Below the pieces are notes generated by a model. The model did not search any database. It was not told the origin of the DNA and worked only from the letters and a program-made list of their open reading frames with translations. A program made the position numbers and the translations under genes. DNA of 64,000 nt from Turnera subulata (Eukaryota > Streptophyta > Magnoliopsida > Malpighiales > Passifloraceae): NCBI GenBank assembly GCA_028386065.3, contig JAKUCV010000249.1, forward strand, positions 11,292 to 75,291. The letters are read 5' to 3'. Positions 43,759-54,768 of the stretch are shown in pieces; the first letter of the stretch is position 1, and the number at the start of each line of letters is the position of its first letter.

Positions 43759-43918
43759 CATATATCACTCTGATTCAGAAGAAAGTAGTTGCGAAAAGTT
43801 TTGATGATTATCAACCCATAATACATGGCCTATATAAGATTGTCTCTAAGCTTCTTACAGAATGTCTTAAACCGGTGATGTGCTCCTTGATAAGGCGGAC
43901 ACAATCTGTTTTTATAGC
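43759..43918 (+). pseudogene. LINE ORF2 reverse transcriptase, middle piece
   Basis: YITLIQKKVVAKSFDDYQPI then YKIVSKLLTECLKPVM and RTQSVFIA: the first conserved RT blocks of plant L1 elements. Interrupted at 43919 by Tat-like element II. Confidence 0.82.
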
Positions 43919-45511
43919 TGTGAATACCCGACCCAAAATCACTTGGGCCTATTCACTTTTCCTTTACACCTTCTTCATAACCATCATCCAACATCTTTGG
44001 AGTTCCCCACCCAAATTTTATTAAGGGACAAAAACTTGGGAAAAACCCTTCATGTGACTCCATTTAGGCAACTGGATAACGAACCAAAGATGTTGGACCC
44101 GGGGATTCGTCATGGATGGGAATGTATTAGGCACCCATCCATATTGGGGCAAAACTTTGTGCAATTAGAGGATTTTGTATGCCTTGTGCAAGTATGCAAG
44201 TGTGAGCACCAAAACACATAATAACTGAATATTAAAAAGAAATGGGAGAAGAAGAAGATTGGGCTTGAGTTTCACAACTAGAAACCACCTACGTACCCTA
44301 GCGACCGGGTTCAAAGCCCACGTAGTTCTTGACATTGCATCACAAGAGTCACATCATCATCAACATCAACATCTCAACAATAATTGGTCAGACAAAAAGG
44401 GATTAGGATTACCTCTTGTAGCCCTCCTCTAGCTCCTTGGTTTGGGTTGTGCCTCCCACACAATTTCCTCCCACTCCTCAACTCAATCTTGGAGTTCTTC
44501 TTGATTTTCCCCTTCGCTGCCTTCAATGGATGATGCTACCCACGAAATCCTGCTAGAGTTTTGCCTATGGAACTATTTCTTAAGCTTGGAGAGATAGAGT
44601 TTCTCCAAGCTTCAAAGCTTTATGAATAGTGTTTGTGTAATAAAATGTCCCTTGAAATGTGAGAGGGGGGTCCTATTTATAGTGTTCTGGGTAGCCTAAG
44701 GGCGTGGACCAACTTAATGATCAAGGTAACGGGCAAAAATTTCGGCCAAAACCGAGTAGAATCAGATTACGGGCGAAAATTGGGGAGAAAACGCGTTTCT
44801 GGGTGTGCATGACCGCCATGGCCGGCGGTCTTCCTATGGATGACAGCCAGGCCGGGCGGTCAAGGGTGGAAGACCACCCAGGCCCGGCGGTCATCCCGAG
44901 ATGACCCCCCGCGCCTACGCGTCTCACCCGTTCTTTCCTTTTTCGTTCCCGATTCTCCCCTAATTCCCCCCTGATTAACCCTTAGAATGCCCAGAATCCT
45001 CTGCTTTCTTCATTACTACTCCTCTCAATCATCTCCTAATTGACTAATTACACATTGATTCCTCATTTTAAGCCAAAATCATACCAAAAATATTCTTGCT
45101 ATTAAGGAATGATTTAACTCTGATTTTCTACGAAAATCAGAGCTAAATTTGTCTACAAGCAAGGTGTTAATGGGCTGTGCAACTCTGAAAAAAAGTCCAT
45201 ACCTTATTAAATTGGACCCTTACATTTATCTTCAACTCAAAAATAAATATAATTTGATTTAATAAATAAACAAGCCCAAATTTAGTGAGATAAAATACAT
45301 TTTAGCAATTTAGTCGTTAACATATCCTATGATTAAATCGTCTCATTAATCCTAGGCATGTAAAAGTCTTAATTACTATAACGTATAAATTTTATTAAAA
45401 TTAAACCCCATCCATGCTTCAACCAAAGACTAACTCATCAATCTTATGTTTCAAATATGTCTGGAGTCTAATCTCAATATAATTTTCATGGGTCAAATTT
45501 GGGTGTTCACA
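43919..45511 (-). mobile_element. Tat-like 3' LTR of element II
   Basis: 1593 bp. Stem-loop 44289-44325, TATA 44673-44684, ladder 44810-44910. Followed (plus) by GATGCCCCTCG, the polypurine tract complement. Confidence 0.88.
44810..44910. promoter_or_regulatory. Palindrome ladder in the 3' LTR of element II
   Basis: Units begin at 44810, 44841, 44871 and 44902 (31, 30, 31 bp). First unit TGACCGCC-ATGGCC-GGCGGTC. Located about 125 bp upstream of the TATA box in element orientation. Confidence 0.85.
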
Positions 45512-45599
45512 GATGCCCCTCGTTGGTGAGTCTTTAAAACTTAAAGACGAAGCAACGCAAGGAAGGAACAACCAATTTTGGATAACGAATGTGAGTATT

Positions 45600-45782
45600 G
45601 TGGACCAATGGTTGGAGCATCACATGCTCCACCTCGAGAATCATCTCATCCCGAGGTTTGTGATTGACTCATCTCATCTCTTAGGATTTTCCTGGTCCCA
45701 AGAGCTACCAGGAATCTTCTCATCCCGGGGTTTCTTTTGGGATTTTCCTGGTCCCTAAAGTGATTAACAAAGGATCATCTCA
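45600..45782. repeat. Hairpin-type repeats at the start of the element II 3' UTR
   Basis: CCTCGAGAATCATCTCATCCCGAGG (45632-45656) has the same AATCATCTCAT loop and paired arms as the array at 63494-64000. CCAGGAATCTTCTCATCCCGG follows. Confidence 0.6.
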
Positions 45783-46725
45783 CCTATGCCAACTAAGGAT
45801 ATTATAACCCTCCCGTGGGGATTTTGCTAACTAAGGATATTATCACCCTCCCGTGGGGATTTCGTTAACAAGGATCACCTCACCTGTGTTAACTAGGGAT
45901 ATTGTTGCCCTCCCGTGAGCATTTTGCCAACTCAGGATATTATCACCCTCCCGTGGAAATTTTGCTAACTAAGGATATTATCACCCTCCCGTGGAGATTT
46001 TGCTAACTAAGGATATTATCACCCTCCCATGGTGATTTTGCCAACTAAGGATATTATCACCCTCCCGTAGGGATTTTGCTAACTAAGGATAATATCACCC
46101 TCCCGTGGGGATTTTGCTAACTAAGGATATTATCACCCTACCGTGGGGATTTTGCCAACTAAGGATATTATCACCCTCCCGTGGGAATTTTGCGAACTAA
46201 GGATATTATCACCCTCCCGTGGGGATTTTGCTAACTAAGGATATTATCACCCTCCCGTGGGGATTTCGTCAACAAGGATCTTTTCTCCTGTGTTAACTAG
46301 GGATATTGTCGCCCTCCCGTGAGGATTTTGCCAACTAAGGATATTATCACCCTCCCGTGGGGATTTTGCCAACTAAGGATAATATTACCCTCCCGTGGGG
46401 ATTTTGCCAACTAAGGATATTATCACCCTCCCGTGGGGATTTTGCCAACTAAGGATATTATCACCATCCCGTGGGGATTTTGCCAACTAAGGATATTATC
46501 ACCCTCCCGTGGGGATTTTGCTAAATAAGGATATTGTCACCCTCCTGTGGGGATTTTGCCAACTAAGGATATTATCACCCTCCCGTGGGGATTTTGCTAA
46601 CTAAGGATATTATCACCCTCCAGTGGGGATTTTGCTAACTAAGGATATTATCACCCTCCCGTGGGGATTTCGTTAACAAGGATCATCTCACCTGTGTTAA
46701 CTAGGGATATTGTCGCCCTCCCGTG
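45783..46725. repeat. 38-bp tandem array with higher-order units
   Basis: About 24 copies of a 38-bp unit of the type AACTAAGGATATTATCACCC plus TCCCGTGGGGATTTTGCC. A variant block (TTCGTTAACAAGGATCACCT, then GTGTTAACTAGGGATATTGT) recurs near 45865, 46265 and 46670, which marks a higher-order period of about 400 bp. In a Tat 3' UTR. Confidence 0.9.
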
Positions 46726-47060
46726 AGGTTCTCATCTCATCTCGGGGGTCTTGGCATTTTCCTGGTCCCAAGAGCTAATGGGAATCATCCCGTGGTTCAT
46801 CTACATCGTCACGGTGCTCCTTTATATCGGGACAACGTCCCTGGGATATCTATCCCGCAACATCTTCGTCCACTCTTCTTTAGGGGTATCTGCCCCTAAC
46901 GACTCTCATCAATTCTACTTCTATCTTAGGGCCATCTGCCCCTAGCTACTCTCAACGGTTCTACTTTCATCTTAGGGGCACCTGCCCCTGGTCTCGGCTG
47001 GTCTAGATCGAGCATGTTCGCGGACCCTTCGGATCCTCCCTCATTCAAAGCAATCGTCCA
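46726..47060. other. Hairpin-rich 3' UTR segment
   Basis: GGGACAACGTCCC, GGGATATCTATCCC, TTAGGGGTATCTGCCCCTAA (46881-46900) and two relatives TTAGGGCCATCTGCCCCTAG and TTAGGGGCACCTGCCCCTGG. No coding sequence. Confidence 0.65.
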
Positions 47061-47299
47061 AAGAATAGGCTCATCACGTTTTCAAAAGACTCATCATTCT
47101 AAATCAAAATACACGTCTAACACTTATCATTGTAAATTCAAGTAAAAGATCATAAAATGCCCCTCAAGTGATAAATACACATGTTTTCCTCGCCTCCTTT
47201 TCATATCCCTTTTTTTCCTTCCTCTCTCAATTTTGTGGAATTTTCTCAAAAAAAATTTTTCTGGGCGAATAGTGCCTACCGGGCGGCCGTGAGGAGGGA

Positions 47300-47392
47300 T
47301 GACTGCCACTTTCTGGCGGTCTTATATGGATGACCGCCAAGTGTGGTGGTCTTCTCGTCATGACCGCCCGCGCTGGCGGTCATAGCTCCCGG
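47300..47392. promoter_or_regulatory. Palindrome ladder upstream of the antisense PMD gene
   Basis: TGACTGCC-N7-GGCGGTC, TGACCGCC-N6-GGTGGTC and TGACCGCC-N6-GGCGGTCA begin at 47300, 47331 and 47361. The last unit ends about 90 bp before the TATA box at 47472. This is internal to the element, not in an LTR. Confidence 0.8.
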
Positions 47393-47471
47393 GTCTTCAT
47401 CTTTTTTTCCCTTTTTTGGCTTTTGGGTTTGGGCTTTAGGGTTTTGTGCGAATTCCACCGACCCCAAATCG

Positions 47472-47481
47472 TTATAAATAA
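47472..47481 (+). promoter_or_regulatory. TATA box of the antisense PMD gene
   Basis: TTATAAATAA, 68 bp before the ATG at 47549. Oriented plus, opposite to the element. Confidence 0.6.
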
Positions 47482-48501
47482 AACTTTAGGTACCCAGAAT
47501 TCTCACAACTTGTCAAGCCAACCGGACTTTGTGCCTATTCGTGCTGCTATGTTCTGGGATCGTGACCATCACGTGTTCCGCTTTGGCCCTTCCATGGCAG
47601 AACTCTGTCCCAAGGTAGATGAATTCAGCGCGCTTTTGGAGGTTCAAATAGGGGAAGATATTGCCATGATCTCCCCTACCACAGTAGCTGAGCTGGAGGT
47701 TAGTTCTTTTCTGTCTCTTGACGGTAACCAATTGAAATTCTTGCTGGGCAAGGGGGAATTCATGAACTTATCTTCCATAATTGATCAATACTTTGTTAGT
47801 ACTGTATCACGCGGATATCTAGAATGCAGCCTTTCCTGGAGAAGCAGACATGACCATGCCCTAGCTTTGGTGATGGTAAGTGAATTCTTGTTAGTCACCC
47901 GTTCTGGCGCGTGCCCCCTCGGTGTTGGCGCTTTGGTGGCTATGCTCTTTAATGGCTGTAACATGGTGCCTTCTATTTTGGGCGAGACTCTTATTTGCTT
48001 GGATGCTCTGGCATCTTATCCTGGCAAGCCCTTGACTGGTTCTCCCCTCCTTCTCCAGGTATCATCCTCGATTTATTTGACATGTGAAATCGCGTTTACT
48101 CTCCCTCGCTTCTGTACGTAACTCGTGAACTCGTTTTTTTTTTTTCAGATGTGGTTATACGACCATCTCCAATTGATCGTCCCTCCAAAGTCTGGCTAGT
48201 ATACCCCTATGGACTATCATGAGTGAAACCTCATCATAGTTGTTTCTTCTACCAAAGATTGGGTGCTTTTTATGAAGGATATGGCTGACAACCAAATCTT
48301 GTGGTGTTGCCATTAGTTCCACATGCAAGAAGTCATCTTCCGCTTGCCCGGTCAGAAGGTGGTGGTCCTCCCAGGGGTTTATCGTTCTACCCAATATTAT
48401 TCGGCTAGGATAGCTAGACAGTTTGGCCGTGCTCAATTCACTCCTCCGCCTTCATGCTCGCCCCTCGACATGTTAATGGACAACCGTACCATAAAGCTCA
48501 T

Positions 48502-49341
48502 TGAAACACCCGTGTCCCAATTTAACAATAAAATCTCAAAACTTAAGGAAATTACCAAAATGCCCTTGAAACCCGGGACACGAAAATCAATATCAAAAAC
48601 ATTATCCAAAATCCTCAATAAAAAGAGATGTCATAACAACATAGTCAACCGGCTTAGCAAGCCTCAAATCAAACCCGGCATCCTGCCGAACATCATCAAT
48701 AGTAAATCCCGGCAATCAGCCGATAAAATAATCCAAAATCAAAAGTGACATCTCAATATAAATCCAATGCAGCGGAAAAGTCAAACGGAGTAAAAGTAAT
48801 AGAAATAAAACAACACGCATGCCGACCCTATGGATCCAATCCGGGAGAACAAGCACGACTACCTGCTGGGATGTCACGTCCGTACTCCGGGAAAAGAAGA
48901 AAGTGACTGCACGCTATCTAAAGTCTGAAAAAAACAACGTTGGCGATTATGTGAGTCGCCTACTCAGTGAGCAGTATATATCTAATTATGAGAGTGTGCA
49001 GATCAGGTCCGAAAGGAAAGCAGAGTAACAAGTCATGCATGCAAACATACAACAATCAGTACTAACATGCCAACACAATCAAGCATACAGTTTATTGTTC
49101 TTCATCTGTTGTGTTATAAGTTTTTCTTATTACTTTTTATTGTTCAGGGCCCCTACTGTGTGCGTCGAGCTCGGTCCCGTCTCATGAGACAACCAGGCAT
49201 AAGCCCAAATAAAAACCAGGCACGAAGCCCAACATATCCATAGAGAGAGAGAGAGAGAGACAGAGAGAAAGAGGGAGGTAGAAAGGGGGAGGTAGAAGGA
49301 GGGAGGTAGAAACCGGTCATCACAGACCCACATGCAAATCT
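48502..49341 (-). repeat. 3' LTR end of the Tekay-like element (840 bp, duplicate of 49962-50801)
   Basis: Aligns end to end with 49962-50801 with four substitutions. Contains the (GA)n tract at 49240-49270 and CCCGGGACACG. Open frames in it are repeat translations present identically in both copies. Confidence 0.9.
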
Positions 49342-49342
49342 N

Positions 49343-49827
49343 GGCTTAGGTAAGTTAGCCACAAGATCCTGCCACCATGACAGAGCATACCCAGTGAACT
49401 TGTGTGCAGCTAATCGGGCCCTCTGCTCAGGTGCACAGGTGAACTTCTCCAGAACATTCTCCACCTGGCGAAACCAATCATCAAACTCCTTAATATTACC
49501 CCCTTCACCTTTGAATTCCTTCACAGCAGACTTATCCATATATTTGTACCCACTCTCCATACCACCTGTTGCAGCAGGCGCCACCGGCTGGCCACCCTGC
49601 TGCTGCTGCTGAAACTGCTGGAACTGCTGCCACTGCAGAAAAGCCTGATACTGCTGGAACGCTGGGTTTACAACTGGTGGTACAGCATTTTGTCCTCCAC
49701 CACCTGGAGCATTATTCTCTGGTGCATTATTGTTTCCCTGACCATCGGGAATCTGCATCACCGACACATTGTCGGAGACATGAGTACCGGCGTCATCCTC
49801 AGCATTGTGCTGTCCCTCGTGATCCAT
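49343..49827 (-). pseudogene. Tekay-like gag, N-terminal 161 residues
   Basis: Begins MDHEGQHNAEDDAGTHV, Asn/Gly and Gln-rich (QFQQFQQQQQGG), then the capsid start SAVKEFKGEGGNIKEFDDWF, RQVENVLEKFTC and HKFTGYALSWWQDL, typical of chromovirus gag. It stops at the single N. No lesion is seen in the part present. Confidence 0.8.
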
Positions 49828-49942
49828 ATCGACGCCTATATGAATGCAAATGAGTCAAAAACACTTTCAAGTCATAAATCCGGAAACAGTATTAAACACG
49901 GAAAACACTTTGAAAACAAAGTTTTAAAACCAAGGATCTGAA

Positions 49943-49960
49943 GCCCGCTCCGCTACCAAG
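49943..49960 (-). other. Primer-binding site of the Tekay-like element
   Basis: The minus strand reads CTTGGTAGCGGAGCGGGC next to the LTR end GTTTCA; a tRNA-Met-type site with the same TAGCGG variant as the copia element. Confidence 0.65.
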
Positions 49961-49961
49961 C

Positions 49962-52870
49962 TGAAACACCCGTGTCCCAATTTAACAATAAAATCTCAAA
50001 ACTTAAGGAAATTACCAAAATGCCCTTGAAACCCGGGACACGAAAATCAATATCAAAAACATTATCCAAAATCCTCAATAAAAAGAGATGTCATAACAAC
50101 ATAGTCAACCGGCTTAGCAAGCCTCAAATCAAACCCGGCATCCTGCCGAACATCATCAATAGTAAATCCCGGCAATCAGCCGATAAATTAATCCAAAATC
50201 AAAAGTGACATCTCAATATAAATCCAATGCAGCGGGAAAGTCAAACGGAGTAAAAGTAATAGAAATAAAACAACACGCATGCCGACCCTATGGATCCAAT
50301 CCGGGAGAACAAGCACGACTACCTGCTGGGATGTCACGTCCGTACTCCGAGAAAAGAAGAAAGTGACTGCACGCTATCTAAAGTCTGAAAAAAACAACGT
50401 TGGCGATTATGTGAGTCGCCTACTCAGTGAGCAGTATATATCTAATTATGAGAGTGTGCAGATCAGGTCCGAAAGGAAAGCAGAGTAACAAGTCATGCAT
50501 GCAAACATACAACAATCAGTACTAACATGCCAACACAATCAAGCATACAGTTTATTGTTCTTCATCTGTTGTGTTATAAGTTTTTCTTATTACTTTTTAT
50601 TGTTCAGGGCCCCTACTGTGTGCGTCGAGCTCGGTCCCGTCTCATGAGACAACCAGGCATAAGCCCAAATAAAAATCAGGCACGAAGCCCAACATATCCA
50701 TAGAGAGAGAGAGAGAGAGACAGAGAGAAAGAGGGAGGTAGAAAGGGGGAGGTAGAAGGAGGGAGGTAGAAACCGGTCATCACAGACCCACATGCAAATC
50801 TGCATAACACTTGCCAATCTGCAAGCAAACCCGAGGGGTATCACTTCCCGCTCGAAACAACCGGTCATCAGCACACAGTAGCCTAACTTCTACTGTACAT
50901 TATCTTTATTCACAGATTAAGAGTTTATGTGTGCCATTAGCTGTGATCTAACAGGGTAGTGTGATAAAGACATCTCAATCAAATAACCGGGTCTCCGACC
51001 CACAACACATCACACAAGCACCCAAAATCACAACACATGTTATAATCCATAACAAATCCAACATCCTGTTCATAAGCACATAATACACTTAGGCACACAA
51101 TACAGATTACAGCATGTTAGCAAACAAGCATGCAACTCAAACAAACCATTCCAACGAGCTCATGCAAACAAACATAAAAAGACAAATAAAGTCACCTCAA
51201 CGACGATTGTCCTGCGGAGCCTTTCCCAAAACCGATCCACCAGCTCCCGAGGTAACACCCGTGCCTGAATACCGGCACACACAACAAATTACAAACATAA
51301 ACAACAAAGACGTGCATGCATGCAACTATATGCTCCACTGAGTTAAACCCGTCCCCGGTTAGTCGACTATGTAATTCCCGGGTCTAAACCCGACTTAATG
51401 TTCTCNNNNNNNNNNNNNNNNNNNNNNNNNNNNNNNNNNNNNNNNNNNNNNNNNNNNNNNNNNNNNNNNNNNNNNNNNNNNNNNNNNNNNNNNNNNNNNN
51501 NNNNNNNNNNNNNNNNNNNNNNNNNNNNNNNNNNNNNNNNNNNNNNNNNNNNNNNNNNNNNNNNNNNNNNNNNNNNNNNNNNNNNNNNNNNNNNNNNNNN
51601 NNNNNNNNNNNNNNNNNNNNNNNNNNNNNNNNNNNNNNNNNNNNNNNNNNNNNNNNNNNNNNNNNNNNNNNNNNNNNNNNNNNNNNNNNNNNNNNNNNNN
51701 NNNNNNNNNNNNNNNNNNNNNNNNNNNNNNNNNNNNNNNNNNNNNNNNNNNNNNNNNNNNNNNNNNNNNNNNNNNNNNNNNNNNNNNNNNNNNNNNNNNN
51801 NNNNNNNNNNNNNNNNNNNNNNNNNNNNNNNNNNNNNNNNNNNNNNNNNNNNNNNNNNNNNNNNNNNNNNNNNNNNNNNNNNNNNNNNNNNNNNNNNNNN
51901 NNNNNNNNNNNNNNNNNNNNNNNNNNNNNNNNNNNNNNNNNNNNNNNNNNNNNNNNNNNNNNNNNNNNNNNNNNNNNNNNNNNNNNNNNNNNNNNNNNNN
52001 NNNNNNNNNNNNNNNAACACAACCCGACACCACACCAATCACCACCGCCACAACATCAACCCGCAACGGCCAACACAACCACAGCCCACAACAACACAAA
52101 CACACAAACGAAACCCATCAGCATAACAGAACCCCAAAAGAACGGGAACGAAAAAGAAGAGGGGCGGCGCTTACCGGTAATCGACGGACACGGCGGCGGC
52201 GCAGGCGGTCTCGGGCTCGTCCTCAGCTGTCTTCCTCGCCCCCGTTCGTCCTCGGCGGCGTGAAGCAGAAGAGGAGGAGATGAGAGGAAGCGATGGCGGC
52301 GGTTTTCTTGTGGGTTCGTGAGAGAGGAAAGGAAGGTGAGGAAGATGGGGTGTAGGTGACGACGGGAGGAAAAGGGGAAGAGTGAAGTGAGGAGAAAGAG
52401 AAGAGGAAGAGAGGGCGAGAAGAAAAAGAAGAGAAGGGAGAAGAAGAGGAGATGAGGGCGGCGGCTAGGTAGAGAAAAGAAGGAAGAAAAAAGAAAAGAG
52501 AAGGAGAAGAGAAGAGGGGAGGGCCGGCTAGGGTTTTGACCCACCAAGCCCCAAAACGACGTAGTTTCGTTTAGCTTGGTGCGGTCAACCCCCTGGTCAA
52601 CGCGCTCAAGTGTTTTTTTTTTTTTTTAAAACACTGCCAAAACGACGTAGTTTCGGGGAAACTACTTCAAAACTTAACTCTCAACCCCGAAACCCGATTA
52701 AACTCCAACGAAAGCCGAACGCGTCATACCATCAACTTAATTCCCTTATAACCAAGGTAAAATAATTTATTTCCTTGTCCAAAAATCCGGAAATTCCTCA
52801 AGGGTAAAATTGGAATAAAAATTCCGAAAATTCCGAGAAAAATCAAATTACGAAAATTCGGGGCGTTACA
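49962..52870 (-). mobile_element. Tekay-like 5' LTR (about 2.9 kb including 610 N)
   Basis: Plus-strand ends TGAAACACCCG ... GGGGCGTTACA. Holds the (GA)n tract near 50703, the N run, a 250-bp purine-rich tract 52260-52530 (pyrimidine-rich in element orientation), and two AAAACGACGTAGTTTCG copies at about 52553 and 52636. Confidence 0.85.
51406..52015. other. Assembly gap (610 N)
   Basis: Run of N inside the Tekay-like LTR; reading frames across it are meaningless. Confidence 0.99.
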
Positions 52871-53184
52871 CTCATGCACGGATATTGGAGTCCGCCCATA
52901 AGAGTTAAAGTTCTCAATCCGAAGGCCCCCTATTCTTCCGAGGGATATCAACAATGGTTGAAGAAATACATGGGTTATTCTGAATGGATCCTCTTAGGTT
53001 ACAGGAATCGATTTTTAGTATCAATTGTTCGCTTAGAACCCGAATCTCCTAGCGACAATGAAGAGGAAGCTTAAGCATACTGGATGTTTTGCTAGGATAA
53101 ATTTTATGATATGTGTAATGCATGCAAAATAAATGTGTGAATGAACTCCCTTTTTCTTTCTTGTCCACCTTTAAACTCTTATTA

Positions 53185-54765
53185 TTAAAAGTGGGATGGA
53201 CCCTGAATTATATCACATTCTTCCCTTTTTTGAGCACAAAGAATTGGATCTATATTATACATAATATTCTTCAACTGGTCCAGGTTGACTGGCTCTCGAA
53301 ACTCATTCCTGTCCAAGTCTCTAATCTTTGTAGCACCTCTTGACATGATTTCTCTGACGATGTAGGGCCCGATCCATTTAGCCTTGAATTTGCCCCTAGG
53401 GTCATGCACGGGTTGTCTTATTTCTTTCAACACCATGTCCCCTTTCTTCAATCCTCTCTCTCGAACTCGGTTGTTGAAGGCTCGAGCTATCCTCCTTTGG
53501 TACCCTTGCACATGGTATAAGGCTGATAATCGTTTTTCATCGAGCAATGCTAACTGATCAAGTCTTTCCTGTACCCATTCTATCTCAGGAAGCTCACTCT
53601 CCCGAGCCACCCTCAAGGAATGCACTTCAAGTTCTATTGGTAATATAGCTTCCATGCCGTACATTAGAGAATTTGGGGTTGCACCCGTCGAGGATTTGAT
53701 GGAAGTTCGGTAACCCCAGAGCGCCAGTGGCAATTTTTCTGACCATTCCTTGTGTGTGGATATCATCTTTCCTAGGATAACCTTTACATTCTTGTTGGCA
53801 GCTTCCACTGCACCGTTAGCCTGGGGTCGATAAGGTGATGACCTGTGATGCTAGATACCGTAATCCTGGCACAACTTCTCCCCATTAGCTTTGAAATGTG
53901 GGCCATTATCCGATATCAGCTCGTTTGGGACACCCTAACGACAGATGATGTTGTTTAGGATGAATTTGGCCACCTTTTTAGATGTCAACTTAGCATAAGA
54001 CTCTGCCTCCACCCACTTGGTAAAATAATCAATGGCAACTAATATGTACTCATGTCCATTCGTCGCCTTTGGGGTTATCTTCCCAATGACATCAATGCCC
54101 CATGCAGAGAATGGCCAAGGTGATGACATTGGTGTCAAAGGTGATGGTGGTTTAGAATATAGCTTCCCATGGATCCGGCATGTATGACAGCATTTCACAA
54201 ATTTGGCACAATCGGCTTCCATGGTCGACCAAAAGCGTCCCAATCTCAATATTTTTCGAGCTAACATGTCTCCTCCCATATGAGGGCCCTCACCTTCCCC
54301 GTGAACTTTTCTCATAATCTTTTCGGCTTCTCCCACACCCACACACAATACATGGACCCTCGTTGCGTGCCGCTTATAAAGGCTCCCTGCACACACAACA
54401 TAACCTCTAGCCAGTCTTTTTAGAGTCTTCTTCTCAATTTCTGTAGTGCCTTCAGGGAACGTCCCATCCCTGAGGTATCCCAGGATGTCTTTATACCAAT
54501 GATCCATATCATCATCATTCATAATTTGGTTGTGTGATGGTTGATCAAGCTCTACAGCGGTGATAGCTATGACGAGAGCTACGTAGGAAGGTAAATCTTT
54601 CAAATAATTCTGGAACCAAGGTTCACCCACCCCCTTTTCCTGGTTAAAGGAAGGCTGATTCCTTTTCTGGACCATCAACGGCAAGATGATAGCGTTGTTC
54701 GACATTCCCATCATCGAGGAAAGTGTGGCCAAGGCATTAGCAAACTGATTCTCCCTCTTAGGCAC
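53185..54765 (-). pseudogene. Tat-like integrase of element II
   Basis: Begins in the RNase H-integrase linker (MPKRENQFANALATL). The zinc-binding part has GPHMGGDMLARKILRLG and CHTCRIHG. The core has the first Asp in AWGIDVIGKI and then EYILVAIDYFTKWVEAE. Two stops interrupt it (near 53937 and 53850). The second Asp (ISDNGPHF) and the Glu (NGAVEAANKN) remain readable. The end has the GLKKGDMVLKEIRQP and RGKFKAKWIGPYIV blocks and stops at 53185. The catalytic triad is intact and the lesions are few. Confidence 0.88.
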
Positions 54766-54768
54766 ATA

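Larger units (their letters stand above)
48502..52870 (-). mobile_element. Tekay/del-like gypsy insertion, young, with assembly breaks
   Basis: Perfect target duplication CTCAT (48497-48501, 52871-52875). Minus strand: 5' LTR 52870-49962 starting TGTAACGCCCCGAATTTT, PBS, gag start, then a single N at 49342 where the sequence jumps into the 3' LTR (49341-48502). The rest of gag, pol, the polypurine tract and the 3' LTR start are missing. The 840 bp shared by both LTRs differ at four positions with no indel by eye, so the insertion is recent. The loss at an N suggests collapse in assembly rather than a real deletion. Confidence 0.85.
47549..53074 (+). pseudogene. Antisense plant mobile domain (PMD) gene, one intron, split by a Tekay-like insertion
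   Basis: Exon 1 (47549-48058, 170 codons, intact): MFWDRDHHVFRFGPSMAELCP, then DEFSALLEVQIGED, SRRGYLECSL-type and PLGVGALVAMLFNGC blocks, as in the aminotransferase-like/plant mobile domain family. A 90-bp intron 48059-48148 has GT...TTTTTTTTTCAG borders and is phase 0. Exon 2 from 48149 starts MWLYDHLQLIVPP, has three in-frame stops (near 48196, 48221, 48314), then YYSARIARQFGRAQFTPP. It is broken at 48501 by the insertion and resumes in the same frame at 52876 (HGYWSPPIRVKVLNP), ending DNEEEA at 53074. It converges on pol, whose stop is 110 bp away. The function of these element-borne proteins is unknown. Confidence 0.75.

Noticed and set aside
44721..44927. Frames in Tat LTRs with Arg/Pro/Gly words
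   Set aside because: Translations of the GACCGCC ladder and LTR sequence; present in broken form in each LTR copy.
45783..46725. Repeat-spacer look resembling a CRISPR array
   Set aside because: Units are contiguous 38-bp tandem copies without unique spacers, in a plant retroelement 3' UTR; no cas genes.
48323..50488. Identical frames of 78 and 69 residues occurring twice
   Set aside because: Duplicate because they lie in the two LTR copies of the Tekay-like element. No domain.
51367..52126. Long frames across the N run
   Set aside because: Made of unknown residues; artefact of the assembly gap.
52056..52547. Minus-strand frame rich in Phe, Ser and Leu
   Set aside because: Translation of a pyrimidine-rich LTR tract, partly beside the N gap.
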